The notes under the pieces: generated by a model
Told to the model about the DNA's origin: nothing
Database searches by the model: none
The model's input: the letters and a program-made list of their open reading frames with translations, nothing else
Position numbers and translations under genes: made by a program
In this document: in pieces, positions 10,128 to 23,149 of the stretch
Position numbering within the stretch: the first letter of the stretch is position 1
Layout of the letters: each line of letters opens with the position of its first letter
NCBI RefSeq assembly: GCF_029407905.1
Contig: NW_026577902.1
Span: 1 to 64,000 of the forward strand
Origin: Bubalus kerabau
Lineage: Eukaryota; Chordata; Mammalia; Artiodactyla; Bovidae
DNA: 64,000 nt
Direction of reading: 5' to 3'

Positions 10128-10367
10128 GTCTCAAGAGAAGTCCCACGTTCCATCTTAAAGTTCGAAATGCTACTTGGCACCCTTGATGCGACCCCAAAGT
10201 TCCCCAACATACCGGTCTCACTCCAGGGGAAGACCGAAATTCCCGGCGTCTCCAGGGAAGTCCCATGTTCCGTCCTTAAGTGTGAAACGGTACTTGACAC
10301 CCTTGATGAGACCGCAAAATTTCGCTGACACGCTGGGTGCCTCGAGGGGAACACCGAGGGTCCCGGC
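10128..10367 (+). repeat. ~120-bp local tandem duplication within a satellite I monomer
   Basis: Bases 10128-10247 and 10248-10367 are two versions of the same satellite segment, from gtctc(a/c)ag(a/g)gaagtccca to attcccggc or gtcccggc. This makes the monomer 1517 bp instead of ~1400. The first copy has the subfamily 1 sequence (ataccggtctcactc) and the second the subfamily 2 sequence (gctgggtgcctcgag), so the duplication is also a subfamily switch point. Confidence 0.85.
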
Positions 10368-12440
10368 ACCACTTCATCTGAGCCCCTTCTCCCCTCCTGA
10401 TCGCGACAGGAGAGTCGATTCCCCTGCTTTCTCTGGAAGGGGTTCCCGGCCTTCCTGGTGCACCTCAGGATGAGGCCGGTCTCAGGTGGAAATTCGAGAC
10501 TAGCCATGTGTGAGGTGCCACGTGCCGAACGACCCCGATTTTCCGGTCCGCTCTTGATAAGAACCCGATGCCCGGACACCTCTTCGAAGGCAACCCTGTG
10601 GGTGAAGGCACAACACGAAGGGGCACTGACACCCCCGTGCATCATCCGGAAAAACCCGCAGGGTCTACACACAGCTCGACAAGGGGCCTGAGACTCCCGG
10701 AACAACTCGAGAGGCAACCAGAATTCCATTCCTCAGACAAGACGAGGCATGACTCTCCTGTCCCAACACTGCAGGGACCGTGCAGTCGGAGTCAGAATCG
10801 GAGAGGAAGCCTGAGGTTCCTGCCTCCCCTCGAGATGAGGCCCTCTTCCATTGCGCCGAACCCAGCAGAGTCCCGAGAGGCCCTGCCAACTCCACAGCAT
10901 CCCTCACCTCTCAGAGTCACCATGGGAAGTTCCCTATAGTCCCCTGCAGAAGTCGAGGGAAACGAGGGTTTCCCGCCGCCACCCGAGAAAGACCTCGAGA
11001 GTCCTTCTTCAACGCGTCTTGAGGCCCTAGTCACTTCCCATGACTCGAGAGTGATGACCAGCTCCCCCTCGCCATGCGCATGGAGACATGAGTTCCCTGG
11101 CACCGCACGAGAGGCTCCCTGAGGTCCTCGTCGTGCCTCGTGAGAAAACCCCCATGGGAGCCGCAGCCTGAGGAAACCCATGAGACGCCCCCGTCATCGC
11201 TAGATGAGGGCCTTCTTTTCCTGCCTGGCCTGGAGAGCAATCCCGAGTCCTCTCTCCAAACTGAAGAGGAGGCTCGACACCCTTGAGTCCACTCATTGGG
11301 CTCCAAGAGATCCGTGTCGTGACTTGAGAGGAAAGCGGAGTCCTCTGCTTCCCCTCGAGGCGAGGCCTGACTCCCTGGGGGAGTCTGGAATGGAAACCCG
11401 AGATCCCTGTCTTCCCTTGAGAGGAATATTAGGTCCTGGACACACGCCTCGATGAGGTCTCTTTGGCCCTGTAGTGACTCGAGCAGAACCCCCAGCTTTC
11501 CCTCGCAACTCCAGGGGAAGATTGGGCTTCCCAGGGCCAACCCAAGAGGAAGCCTGAAATCCCCGTCGTTTTCGAGAATCCAGACTCAACTCGAGAAAAA
11601 CGACGTGGTTCCAACGTCTTCACAGAATGAGGCCCTTGCCCGCTACAGCGTCCCCAGGGAAGTCACATGTTCCGTCCTGAAGTGGGAAACGGTACTTGGC
11701 TCCCTTGTTGCGACCCCTAAAGTTCCCTGAAATGCCGGGTTCCCTCGAGTGGAACACCTAGAGTCCCGGCCCCACTTCATCTGAGCCCCATCTCCCCACC
11801 TGATCACGACAGGAGAGTCGATTCCCCTTCTTTGTGTGGAAGGTGTTCCCGGCCTTCCCGGCGCACCTCAGGATGATGCTGGTCTCACGAGGAAATTCGA
11901 GATGAGCCACGTTGGTGCTGCCACATGCCGAACGACCCCGATTTCCTGGTCCGCTCTTGAAATGAACCCGATGCCCGGACACCTCTTTGAAGGCAACCCT
12001 GTGGGGGAAGGCACAAAATGAAGGGGCAATGACACCCCTGTGCATCTTCTGGAAACACCCGCAGGTTCCACACACAGCTCGACAAGGGGCCTGAAACCCA
12101 CTGAACGACTCAAGAGGCAAGCAGAGTTCCATTACTCAGACAAGACGAGGCCTGACTCTCCTGTCCCAACCCTGCAGGGACCCTGCGGTCAGAGTCAGAA
12201 ATGGAGAGGAAGCCTGAGGTTCCTGCCTCCAATCGAGATGAGGCCCTCTTTCATTTCGTCAAACCTAGTCGAGTCCTGAGAGGCCCCTCTAACTCCTCAG
12301 TATCCCTCACCTCTCAGAGGCACCTGGGAAGTTCCCTAAGGTCCCCGGTAGAGGTCGAGGGAAATAAGTGTTTCCCGCCCCTACCCAAGAAAGACCTCGA
12401 GAGTCCTTCTTAAATGCGTCTTGAGGCCCTAGTCCCTCCC
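10248..12440 (+). repeat. Satellite I subfamily 2 block (array 1, first)
   Basis: About 1.6 monomers carry a linked set of variants: cgtctcaagggaagtccc-type start, gaggccctagtcc in place of gaggcccgattcc, gatcctcgtcgtgcctcg in place of gctccccgtcgtacctcg, and aactgaagaggaggc in place of aactccacaggaggc. They differ from the neighbouring subfamily 1 monomers. The right edge is approximate. Confidence 0.7.
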
Positions 12441-14279
12441 ATGACTCCAGAGCAATGACGCGATCTGCCTGGCCACACGCATGGAGGCCTGACTTCTCTG
12501 GCGCCACACGAGAGGCTCCCTGAGCTCCCCATCATATCTCGTGAGAAACCCAACACTGACGCCGCAGCTCGAGAAAACCCATGAGATGCTCCCGTCATCA
12601 AGAGAGGAGGGCCATCTTTAACTGAATGGTATGCAGAATAAGCGTGAACCTTCTGTCCAAGCTGCACAGGACGCTTGACTCCCTTTAGGCCACTCATTGG
12701 GCTCCAAGAGTTACACGTCGTGACTCGAGAGGATAGTGGAGTCCTTTGCTTCCACTCGAGACGAGGCGTGACCCACCAGGTGAGACTGGAATGCGACCCC
12801 GATATCCCTGTTGCCCCTGGAGAGGAACACTACGTCCTGGACCCAAGCCTAGATGAGGACTCTTTGCCCTGAAGTGACTCGAGAGCAACCCACAGCTCTC
12901 TGTGACAAGTTGAATGGAAGATTGGACTTCCTGGGCCAACACAAGAGGAAGCCTGAATTCCCCGTCGTAACTCGAGAATCCCGCCGCATCTAGAGAAAAA
13001 CCACGTGTTTCCCTTGTCATCGCAATATGAGGCCCTTGCCCGCTAGAGCATCTCCAGAGAATTCCCACGTTCCGTCTTGAAGTGCGAAACTGTACTTGGC
13101 ACCCTTGATGCGACCTCAAAAGTGCCGTGACATACCGGTCTCACTCGAGGGGACCACCGAGGTTCCCGGCACCACTTCATCTGAGCCCCTTCTCCCCTTC
13201 TGATCGTGACCGGTGGATCGATTCCCCTGCTTTGTCTGCAAGGGGTTCCCTGCCTTCCCGACGAACCTCAGGATGAGGCCGGTCTCCCGAGGAAATTCGA
13301 GACGTAGCCTCGTGGGTGGTACCACATGCTGAAAGACCCCAATTTTCTGGTACGCTCTTGAAAAGAACCCGACGCCCGGACACCTCTTTGAAGGCAACCC
13401 TTTGGATGAAGGCACAACACGAAGGGGCACTGACACCCCTGTGCATCGTCTGGAAAAACCCGCAGGTTCCACACACAGCTCAACAAGTGGCCTGTCACTC
13501 CGTGAACAACTCGAAAGGCAAGCGGAGATCCATTCCTCCACAGAAGACCAGGCGTGACTCTCTTGTCCATACTCGGCAGGTACTCTGCGACCCGAGTAAG
13601 AAATGGAGAGGACCCCTGAGGTTCTTGCCTCCATTCGAGATGAGGCCCTCTTCGATTGCACCAAACCCAGTTGAGTAACCAAAGGGCCCTCCCAAATCCA
13701 CAGTGTCCCTGACTTCTCAGAGGCACCCTGAGAAGTTGCCTGAGGTCACCGACACAAGTCGAGGGAACCCAGGGTTCCCTGCCGCAACCCGAGAAAGACC
13801 TCGAGAGTCCTTCTTCAATGCGTCTTGAGGCCCGATTCGCCTACTATGACTCGAGAGCAATCACGCACTCCCCTTCACCACACGCACGGAGACCTGACGT
13901 CCCTAGCACCACACGAGAGGCTCTCTGAGTTCCCCGTCGTACCTCGTGAGAAATCTGATACTGGCGCCGCAGCTGGAGAAAACCCACAAGACGCCCCCGT
14001 CATCGCGAGATGAGGGCCTTTTTTCCTGCATGGCCAGGAAAACAATCCCGAGTCATCTCTCCAAACTCCATAGGAGGCTTCACTCCCTTTACGCCACGCA
14101 GTGGGCTCCAAGAGATACCCGTCGCGACTCGACAGGAGAGCGGAGTCCTTTTTTTCCCCTCAAGACGAGGCCTGACTCTCCGGGTGAGTCGAGAATGCAA
14201 CCCTGAGATCCCTGTCGGCCCAGTAGTGGAACACTAGGTCCTGGACACAAGCGTAGATGATGTCTATTTTGCCCTGCAG

Positions 14280-14710
14280 TGACTGGAGAGCAATCCCCAG
14301 TTCTAACTCGCAACTCGAAAGGAATACTGGATTTTCCTGGCGCCATACAAGAGGCTCCCTGAGATCCCCGTGGTACTTCATGAGACACCCCACACTGGTG
14401 CCGCAGCTCGAGAAAACCCACGAGACGCCACCGTCATCTCGAGATGAGGGCCTCCTTTTCCTGCATGGCCTGGAGTCCAATCCCGAGTCCTCTCTCCAAA
14501 CTCCACAGGAGGCTTGACTCCCTTTAGTACACACATTGGGCTCCAAGAGATACCCATCGCGACTCGAGACGAGAGCGGAATTCTTTGCTTACCCTCGAGG
14601 TGAGAACTGACTCCCCGGATGAGTCTGGAATGCAAACCCGAGATCCCTGTCGCCCCTGGAGAGCAACGTTAGATCCTGGACACAAGCCTAGATTAGGTCT
14701 CTTTTGCCCT
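14280..14710 (+). repeat. ~430-bp out-of-register duplication in a satellite I monomer
   Basis: Spacing between phase marks 13814 and 15648 is 1834 bp, about 430 bp more than one monomer. At about 14330 the sequence passes from the ...caactcgaa segment directly into the ttcctggcgccatacaag segment that normally lies far downstream, then repeats the stretch to the gccctgcagtgact segment. The join lies in CTCGAG-type sub-repeat sequence, which fits unequal exchange between related sub-repeats. Confidence 0.8.
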
Positions 14711-17700
14711 GCAGTGACTCTAGTGCAATCCCCAGCTCCCCCTCGCAACCCGAATGGAAGATTGGATTTCAAGGCCAACAAGAGGAAGCCTAAATTCCCG
14801 GTCATAACTCGAGAATCCCGCCGCAACTCGAGCAAAACCACGTGGTTCTCCCGTCATCGCAAGATGAGGCCCTTGCCCACTACAGCGTTTCAAAAGATGT
14901 CCCAGGTTCCGTCTTGAAATGCGAAACGGTACTTGGCACCCTTGATGCGACCCCAAAAGTCCCCCAACACGCCAGTCTCACTCAAGGGGAACACCGAGGT
15001 TCCCGGCACCACTTCATTTAAGCCCCTTCTCCCCTCCTGATGGTGACCGGTGGGTCGATTCCCCGGCTTTGTCTGCAAGGGGGCCCGACCTTCCCTGCAC
15101 AACTCAGGATGAGGCCGGTCTCATGGGTAAATTCGATACGTAGCTTTGTGGGTGGTGCCACTTGCCGAAAGACTCCAATTTCCCGGTCCGCTCTTGATAA
15201 GAATCCGATGCTCGGACACCTCTTGGAAGGCAGCCTTGAGTATGAAGGTACAACACGAAGGGGCACTAACACACCTGTGCATCATCCGGAAAAACGGGCA
15301 GGTTACATACACAGCTCGACAAGTGGCCTGTCACCTCGAGAACAACTCGAGAGGCAAGAGGAGTCCCATCCTCCAGAAAAGACGAGGCCTGACTCTCCTG
15401 TACCAACATGCAGGGACCTTGCGATCTGAGTCAGAAATGGAGAGGAACACTGAGGTTCCTGCTTCAACTCGAGATGAGTCCCTCTTACATTCCACCAAAT
15501 GCAGAGGAGTCTCGAGAGGCCCCTCCAAACTGCACAGTATCCCTGACTTCTCAGAGGCACTCGGAGAAGCTCCCTGAGGTCGCAGGCACAAGTCAAGGGA
15601 ACCCTGGGTTTTATGCAGTAACCCGAGAAAGACCTCGAGAGTCCTTCTTCAACCCGTCTTGAGGCCCGATTACCCTACCATGACTCGAGAGCAATGACGA
15701 ACTCCCCCTAGCCATCTCATGGGGACCTGACTTCCCTGGAGCCACACGAGAGGCTCCCTGAGCTCCCTCTCGTACCTCGTCAGAAACCCGGCACTAGCGC
15801 GGCAGTCTAGAAAACCCACGAGACGCCGCCGTCATCGCGAGATGAGGGCCTTCTTTTCCTGCATGGCCTGGAGAGGAATCCCGAGTCCTCTATCCAAACA
15901 CCACAGGAGGCTTGACTCCCTTTAGGGCACACAGTGGGCTCCAAGAGATACCCATCGCGACTCAAAAGGACAGCGGAGTTCTTTGCTTCCCCTCGAGACG
16001 AGGCCTGATTCCCCAGGTGAGTCTGGTATGCAACCCCCAGATCCCTGTCGCCCCTAGGGACGAACATTAAGTCCTGGACACAAGCCTAGATGAGGTCTAT
16101 TTTGCCCTGCAGTGACTCGTGGACAATCCCCAGCTCTCCCTTGAAACTCGAATGGAAGATAGGACTTCCCTGGGCCAACACATGAGGAAGACTGTGTTCC
16201 CCGTCGAAACTCGAGAATCCCGCCACAACTCGAGAAACGCCACGTGGTTTCCCCGTCATCGCAAGATGAGGCCCTTGCCCCCTACAGCGTCTCAAGAGAA
16301 GTCCCACGTTCCGTCTTGAAGTGCGAAACGGTATTGGCACCCTTGATGCGACCTCAAAAGTTCCTCGACACACCGGTCTGACTCGAGGAGAACACCGAGG
16401 TTCCCGGCACCACTACATCTGGGCCCCTTCTCCCCTCCTGATCGTGACAGGAGGGTTGATTCCCCTGTTTTGTCTTGAAGGGGTTCCCGCCTTTCCTGGT
16501 GCATCTCAGGATGAGGCCGGTCTCACGAGGATATTCGAGACATAGCCACGTGGATGGTGACACATGCCGAAAGACCCCGATTTCCCGGTTCACTCTTGAT
16601 AAGATCCCAATGCCCGGACACCTCTTTGAAGATAACCCTTTTGATGAAGGCACAACACGAAGGGGCACTGACACCCCCGGGTATCATCCGGAGAAACCCG
16701 CAGGTACCACACACAGCTCGAGAAGTGACCTGTCACCCCGTGAACAACTGGAGAGGCAAGCAGAGTTCCATTCCTCCACACAAGACGAGGCCTGACTCTC
16801 CTGTTCGAACTCTGCAGCGAAACTGCGATCCGAGTCAGATCTGGCCCAGGGGAAGTCAGGAGAGGAAACATGAGTTTCCTGCCTCCACTCGAGATGAGGC
16901 CCTCTTCCATTGCACCGAACCCAGTGGAGTCCCGAGAGGCCCCTCCCAACTGCACAGTATCCCTGACTTCTCAGAGGCACCCTTAGACCTTCCTGAGATC
17001 ACCGGCACAAGTCGAGGGAACCAAGGGTTTCCTGCCCCAACCCGTAAAAGACCTCGAGAGTCCTTCTTCAACGCGTCTTGAGGTGCGATTCCCCTACCAT
17101 GACTCGAGAGCAATGACACGCTCCCCCTAGCCACGCGCATAGAAACCTGACTTCCCTGGCGCCACAGGAGAGGCTCCCTGAGCTCCCCATTATACCTCGT
17201 GAGCAACACCACACTGGAGCCACAGCTCGAGAATACACACGAGACGCCCCAGTCCTCACGAGATGAGGGCCTTCTTTTCCTGTATGGCCTGGAGAGCAAT
17301 CCTGAGTCCTCTCTCCAAACTCCACAGGAGGCTTGACTCATTTTAGGCCACACAGTGAGCTCCAAGATATACCCGTCGCGACTCGAGAGGAGAGCGGTGT
17401 CCTTGGCTTCCCCTCGAGACGAGGCCTAATTCCCAGGGTGAGTCGAGAATGCAATGCCGAGATCGCTGTCGCCCCAGCAGAGGAACATTAGGTCCTGGAC
17501 ACAAGCCTAGATGAGGTCTATTTGGCCCTGCAGTGTCTCGAGAGCAATCCCCAGTTCTAACTCGCAATTCGAATGAAAACTGGACTTCCCTGGGCCAGTT
17601 GAAGAGGAATCCTGAATTCCCCGTCGTAACTCGAGAATCCCGCCACAACTCAAGAAAAACCACGTGGTTCCCCCGTCATCGAAAGATGAGGCCCTTGCCC

Positions 17701-19379
17701 GCTACAGCGTCTCAAGAGAAGTCCCACGTTCCATATTGAAGAGTGAAAAGTTACTTGGAACCCTTGATGCAACCCCAAAAGTTCCCCGACATACCAGTCT
17801 CACTTGAGGAGAACACCGAGGTTCCCGGCACCACTTCATCTGAGACTCTTCTCCCCTCTTGATCGCGACAGGAGGTTCGATTCCCCTGCTTTGTCTGGAA
17901 GGCGTTCCCGACCTTCCTGGCGCACATCAAGATGAGGCCAGTCTCACGAGGAAATTCGAGACATAGCCTCATGGGTGGTGCGACATGCCAAAAGACCCCG
18001 ATTCCCTGGTCCGCTCTTGATAAGAACCCGATGGCAGAACCCAACTCGAAGGCAATCCTGTGGATCAAGGCACAACACGAAGGGGCAGTGACACCCCGGT
18101 GCATCGTCCAGAAAAACCAGCAAGTTCCACATACAAATCGACAAGTGGCCTGTCACCCCATGAACAACGCGAGAGTCAAGCGGAGTTCCATTCCTCCACA
18201 CAAGACGAGGCCTGACTCTCCTGTCCCAACTCTGCAGGGACTCTGGGTTCCGAGTCAGATCCGGCACATTCGAAGCCAGGAGAGGAACCCTGAGGTTCCT
18301 GCCTCAACTTGTCATGAGGCCCTCTTCCATTGCACCAAACCCAGTGGAGTTCCGAGAGGCCCCTCCCAACTCCACAGTGACCCTGACTTCTCAGAGGCAC
18401 GCTGAGAAGCTTCCTGAGGTCACTGGCACAAGTCGATGGAACCCAGGGTTTCCTGCTGCAACCCAAGAAAGGCCTTGAGAGTCCTTCTTTAACACGTCTT
18501 CAGGCCCAATTCCCCTACCATGACTCGAGAACAATGACGGGCTCCCTCTCACCACGTGCATAGAGACCTGACTGCCCTGGCACCACGTGAGAGGCTCACT
18601 GAGCTCCCAGTCTTACTTCGTGAGAAACCCCACACTAGCGCCACAGCTCGAGAAAACCTACGAGACGCCCCAGTCATTGGGAGATGAGGGCCTTCATTTC
18701 CTGCATTGCCTGGAGAGCAATCCCGTGTCCTCCCTCCAAACACCAGAGGAGGTTTGACTCCCTTTAAGCCACTCAGTGGGCTCCAAGACATACCCGTCCG
18801 ACTCGAGAGGAGAGCAGAGTCCTTTGCTTCCCCTCGAGACGAGGCCTGACTCCAAGGTGAGTCTGGAATGCAACCCCGAGATTTCTGTCGCCCCTTGACA
18901 TGAACATTAGGTCCTGCACACAAGCCTTGGTGGGGTCTCTTTTGCCTTCAGTGACTAGAGCGCACCTCCAGCTCTTCCTCGAATCTCGAATGGAAGATAA
19001 GACTTTTGTGGGCCAACACAAGAGGAAGCATGAATTCCCTGTGGTAACTCAAATATCCCACCGCAACTCGAGAAAAACCAAGTGTTTCCGCAGTCATTCC
19101 AAGATGAGGCCCTTGCCCGCTGGAGCACCCCAAGAGAAGTCCAACGTTCCATTTTGAAGAGTGAAACGGTACTTGGAACGCTTTATGCGACCCCAAAAGT
19201 TACCCGACATACCTGTCTCACTTGAGGGAAACACCGAGGTTCCCAGCAGCACTTCATCTGAGCCACTTCTCCCCTCCTGATCGCCACAGGAGGGTCGATT
19301 CCTCTGCTTTGTCTGGAAGAGTTTCATGACCTTCGCGGCACACCTCAGGATGAGGCCGGTTTCATGAGGAAATTCGAGA

Positions 19380-22300
19380 CAACCCACGTGAGTGCTGCCA
19401 AATGCTGAACGACCCCGATTTCCCAGTCCGCTCTTCATAAGAACCCGATGTCCGGACACCTCTTCGAAGGCAACCCTGTGGATGAAGGCACAAATCGAAG
19501 GATCACTGACACCCCCGTGCATCGTCTGGAAAAACCTGCAGATTCCACACACAGTTTGACAAGGGCCTGAAACCCGATGAACAACTCGAGAGGCAAGCGG
19601 AGTTCCATTCCTCAAAAAAGACGTAGCCTGACTCTCCTGTCCCAACTCTGCAGGGACCCTGCAGTCTGAGTCCGAAACAGAGAGGAAGTCTGAGGTTCCT
19701 GCCTCCCCTCGAGATGAGGCCCTCTTCCATTGCAACAAACCCAGCGGAGTCCCGAGAGGCCCCGCCAACTCCACAGTATCCATCAACTCTCAGAGGACAC
19801 CCTGGGAAGTTCCCTAAGGTCCCCTGCAGAAGGCGAGGGAAATGACTTTTCCCGACACAACCCGAGAAAGACCTCGATAGTCCCTCTTCAACGCGTCTCG
19901 AGGCCCTAGTCCCCTCCCGTGACTCGAGAGCCATAACGCGCTCCCCCTCGCCACGCGCAGGGAGACCTGACTTCCCTGGCGCCGCACGAGAGGCTACCTG
20001 AGATCCTCGTCGTGCCCCGCGAGAAAAGCCCCAAGGGCGCCGCAGCTCGAGGAAACCCCTGAGACTCCCCCGTCCTCACGAGGTGAAGGGCCTTCTTTTC
20101 CTACATGGCCTGGAGAACAATCCCGAGCCCTCTCTCCAAAATGAAGAGGAGGCTTGACTCCACTGAGGCCACTAGGGGGCTCCAAGAGATCCGCGTCGCG
20201 ACTCGGGAGGACAGCGGAGTCCTTGGCTTCCCCTCGAGACGAGGCCTGGCACCCCGGGGGATCCTGGAATGCAACCCCGAGATCCCTGCCTTCCCTGGAT
20301 AGGAACATTAGGTCCTGGACACACGCCTAGATGAGGTCTCTTTGGCCCTGCAGTGACTCAAGGCAGCCCCCAGCTTTCCCTCGCCACTCGAATGGAGGAC
20401 GGGGCTTCCCAGGGCCAACAGAGGAGGAAGCCTGTAATCCCCGTCGTCACTCGAGAATCCACCGCAAATCGAGAAAAACACGTGGTTTCAACGTCTTCGC
20501 AAGATGAGGCCCTTGCCCACTACGGCGTCTCAAGGGAAGTCCCATGTTCCGCCCTGAAGTGCGAAACGGTACCTGACACCCTTCGTACGACACCCAAAAG
20601 TTCCCTGACACGCCGGGTTCCCTCGAGGGGAACACCGAGAGTCCCGGCACAGCTTCATCTGAGCCCCTTCTCCCCTCCTGATCGCGACAGGAGAGGCGAT
20701 TCCCCTGCGTGGTCCAGAAGGGGTTCCCGGCCTTCCCGGCGCACCTCAGAATGAGGCCGGTCTCAAGGGGAAATTCGAGACGAGCCACGTGGGTGGTGCC
20801 ACATGCCGAACGCCCCCGATTCCCCGGTCCGCTCTTGAGAAGGACCCGAGGCCCGGACCCCTCTTCGAAGGCAACCCTGTGGGTGAAGGTACCACTCGAA
20901 GGGGCACTGACACCCCCGTGAGTCGTCCGGAAAACCCGCGGTTTCCACACACAGCTCGACGAGGTGCGTGAGACACCCTGAGCAATTCGAGAGGCAAGCG
21001 GAGTTCCCTTCCTCAGACAAGACGAGGCCTGACTCTCCTGTCCCAACTCTGCAGGGACCCTGTGGTTGGAGTCCGAAAAGGAGAGGAAGCCTAATTTTCC
21101 TGTCTCCCCTCGAGATGAGGCCCTCTTCCATTGCGCCAAGCCCAGCGGAGTCCCGAGAGGCCCCACCAACTCCACAGCATCCCTCACCTATCAGAGGCAC
21201 CATGGGAAGTTCCCTCAGGTCCCTGGCAGAAGTCGAGGGAAATGAGGCTTTCCCGCCGCAACCCCAGAAAGACCTCGAGTGTCCTTCTTCAACGCGTCTG
21301 GAGGCCCAAGTCCTCTCCCATGACTCGAGAGCCATGACGCGCTCCCCTCGCCACGCGCACAGAGACCTGACTTCCCTGGAACCGCACGAGAGGCTCCCTG
21401 AGATCCTCGTCTTGCCTCGTGAAAAACCCCCACGGGCGCCGCAGCTCGAGGAAACCCTGAGAAGCCCCCATCCTCGCGAGGTGAGGGCCTTCTTTTCCTG
21501 CCTGACCCAGACCTCAATCCTGAGTCCTCTCTCCAAACTGAAGAGAAGGCCTGACTCCCTTGAGGCCACTCAGTGGGCTCCAAGAGATCTGCGTCGCGAC
21601 TTGAGAGGAGAGCGGCATCCTTTGCTTGCCCTCGAGGCTAGGCCTGACTCCCCGGAGGAGTCTGGAACGCCACCCTGAGATCCCTGTCTTCCCTTGAGAG
21701 GAACGTTAAGTCCCGGACACAGGCCTAGATGAGGTCTCTTTGGCCCTGCAGTGACTCGAGTGCAACCCCAAGCTTTCCCTCGCAACTCGAATGGAAGATT
21801 AGGCTTCCCGGGGCCAACACAAGAGGAAGCCTGAAATCCCCGTCGTAACTCTAGAATCCCGCCGCAACTCGAGAAAATCCACATGGTTCCAACGTCTTCG
21901 CAAGATGAGGCCCTTGCCCGCTACGGCGTCTCAAGGGAAGTCTCAGGTTCTGTCCTGAAGTGCGAAATGGTACCTGACTCCTTTCATGTAACCCCCAAAA
22001 GTCCCCCACACGCCGGTTTCTCTCGAGGGTAACACCGAGGGTTCCAGCCCCCACTTCATCTGAGCCCCTTCTCCCCTCCTGATGGCGACAGGAGAGTCGA
22101 TACCCCTGCGTTGTCTGGAAGGGTCCCCGGCCTTCCCGGCACACCTCAGGATGAAGCCGGCCTCACTAGGAAATTTGAGACTAGCCCCGTGGGTGGTCCC
22201 ACATGCCGAAAGACCCCGATTTCCCGGTCCGCTCTTAAAAAGAACCCGAGGCCCAGACACCTCTTCGAAGGCAACCCAGTGGGTGAAGGCACAACACGAA

Positions 22301-22627
22301 GGGGCACTGTCACCGTCATGCATTTCCGGAAATACCCGCAGGTTCCACACACAGCTCAACAAGGGGCCTGAGACCCCCTGAGCACCTCGAGAGGCAAGCG
22401 GAGTTCCCTTCCTCAGACAAGACGATTCCTGACTCTCCTGTCCCAACTCTGCAGGGACCCTGCGGTCGGAGTCCGAAACGGAGAGGAAGCCTGAGGTTCC
22501 TGCCTTCCCTGGAGATGAGGCCCTCTTCCATTGCGCCAAACCCAGCGGAGTCCTGAGAGGCCCCGCCAACTCCACAGCATCCCTCATCTGTCAGAAGCAC
22601 ACTGGGAAGTTCCCTAAGGTCACCGGT
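19380..22627 (+). repeat. Satellite I subfamily 2 block (array 1, second)
   Basis: About 2.3 monomers at the right end of the array carry the subfamily 2 variants (gaggccctagtcccctccc, aactgaagagaaggc, cctcccctcgagatgagg, tgccttccctgg). GC content and CpG density are visibly higher than in the monomers before 19000. The left edge is gradual. It contains the longest satellite open frame of this array (20763-21569, minus, 268 codons), which I regard as non-genic. Confidence 0.7.
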
Positions 22628-22800
22628 AAACTTTTATTGCACAAGGTCCCCATGAAAAGGCCCACGCAGCAGGACAGCCACAGATTCTCTCTGCCATTAA
22701 AGGGCAGTAAGGTGCCCTCCCCTCTTCTTTGCTGCCTCGGCGGCCACCAGGGTGCAATTCGCATACCCTTCCCTTTCCCATCCTAGCAGGTGCTCCAGGG
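22628..22800 (-). pseudogene. 3'-end-like segment with AATAAA, copy A
   Basis: On the minus strand this segment reads into an AATAAA signal (22631-22640 region, CAATAAAAG) and stops at the unit start, as the 3' end of an mRNA-derived sequence would. Upstream on that strand is GC-rich sequence with an open frame (22697-23434, 245 codons) whose product I do not recognise. Copies B and C show the same end. It may be a processed pseudogene end or a former gene's last exon. No poly(A) tail is seen at the satellite junction. Confidence 0.35.
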
Positions 22801-23149
22801 CCCGCTGGCCTACAAAGTGCCAGAAGCAGGGCTGGGCCAGCCGGCCAGAATTCAGGGTTCTGTCCCTTGAACTTCCAGCGGACACTAGGCTGCTTGGGAA
22901 AACCGCGCAGACTCTGAGGATTTTCAGCAGAGGGGTGGAGTGGTAAAGGCCTTGACCCCAAAGACGAGGCCTTCCTGCGACCGCCAGGTTGGGGAGCTCT
23001 GAGACTGTGCCAACACAGGGCGGAATACATGGTTCCCTGCTCCACGCAGTCCCCGTTCCCTTACCTGTGTTCCACACCCCTCCGCTGTGGCCAATGGATG
23101 CCGATCCTTGGGGATCCAGGAGTTCACGAAATGGGCATTCCCAGCCGCA

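Larger units (their letters stand above)
6515..22627 (+). repeat. Satellite I (1.715-type) array 1
   Basis: A tandem array with a ~1.40-kb monomer. Taking the word ttcaacgcgt as phase mark, copies fall at 6681, 8084, 9491, 11008, 12410, 13814, 15648, 17067, 18488, 19887 and 21288. Spacing is 1399-1421 bp except for two monomers enlarged by internal duplications. CTCGAG (XhoI) and near variants recur throughout, in keeping with the ~31-bp sub-repeat structure known for the bovine 1.715 satellite, whose unit is about 1.4 kb. Monomers are noticeably diverged. The array holds no gene: open frames of 80-268 codons on the minus strand reflect GC-rich sequence with few stops and recur in each monomer. 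The array ends in mid-monomer at a sharp junction with the 4.45-kb unit. Confidence 0.93.

Noticed and set aside
20763..21569. Minus-strand open frame of 268 codons, with similar frames of 240-264 codons at 42256-43050, 43678-44448 and 44637-45359
   Set aside because: They lie in satellite I, recur at the monomer period, occur in several overlapping frames at once and are rich in G, S, R and P. They are explained by GC-rich sequence with few stop codons.
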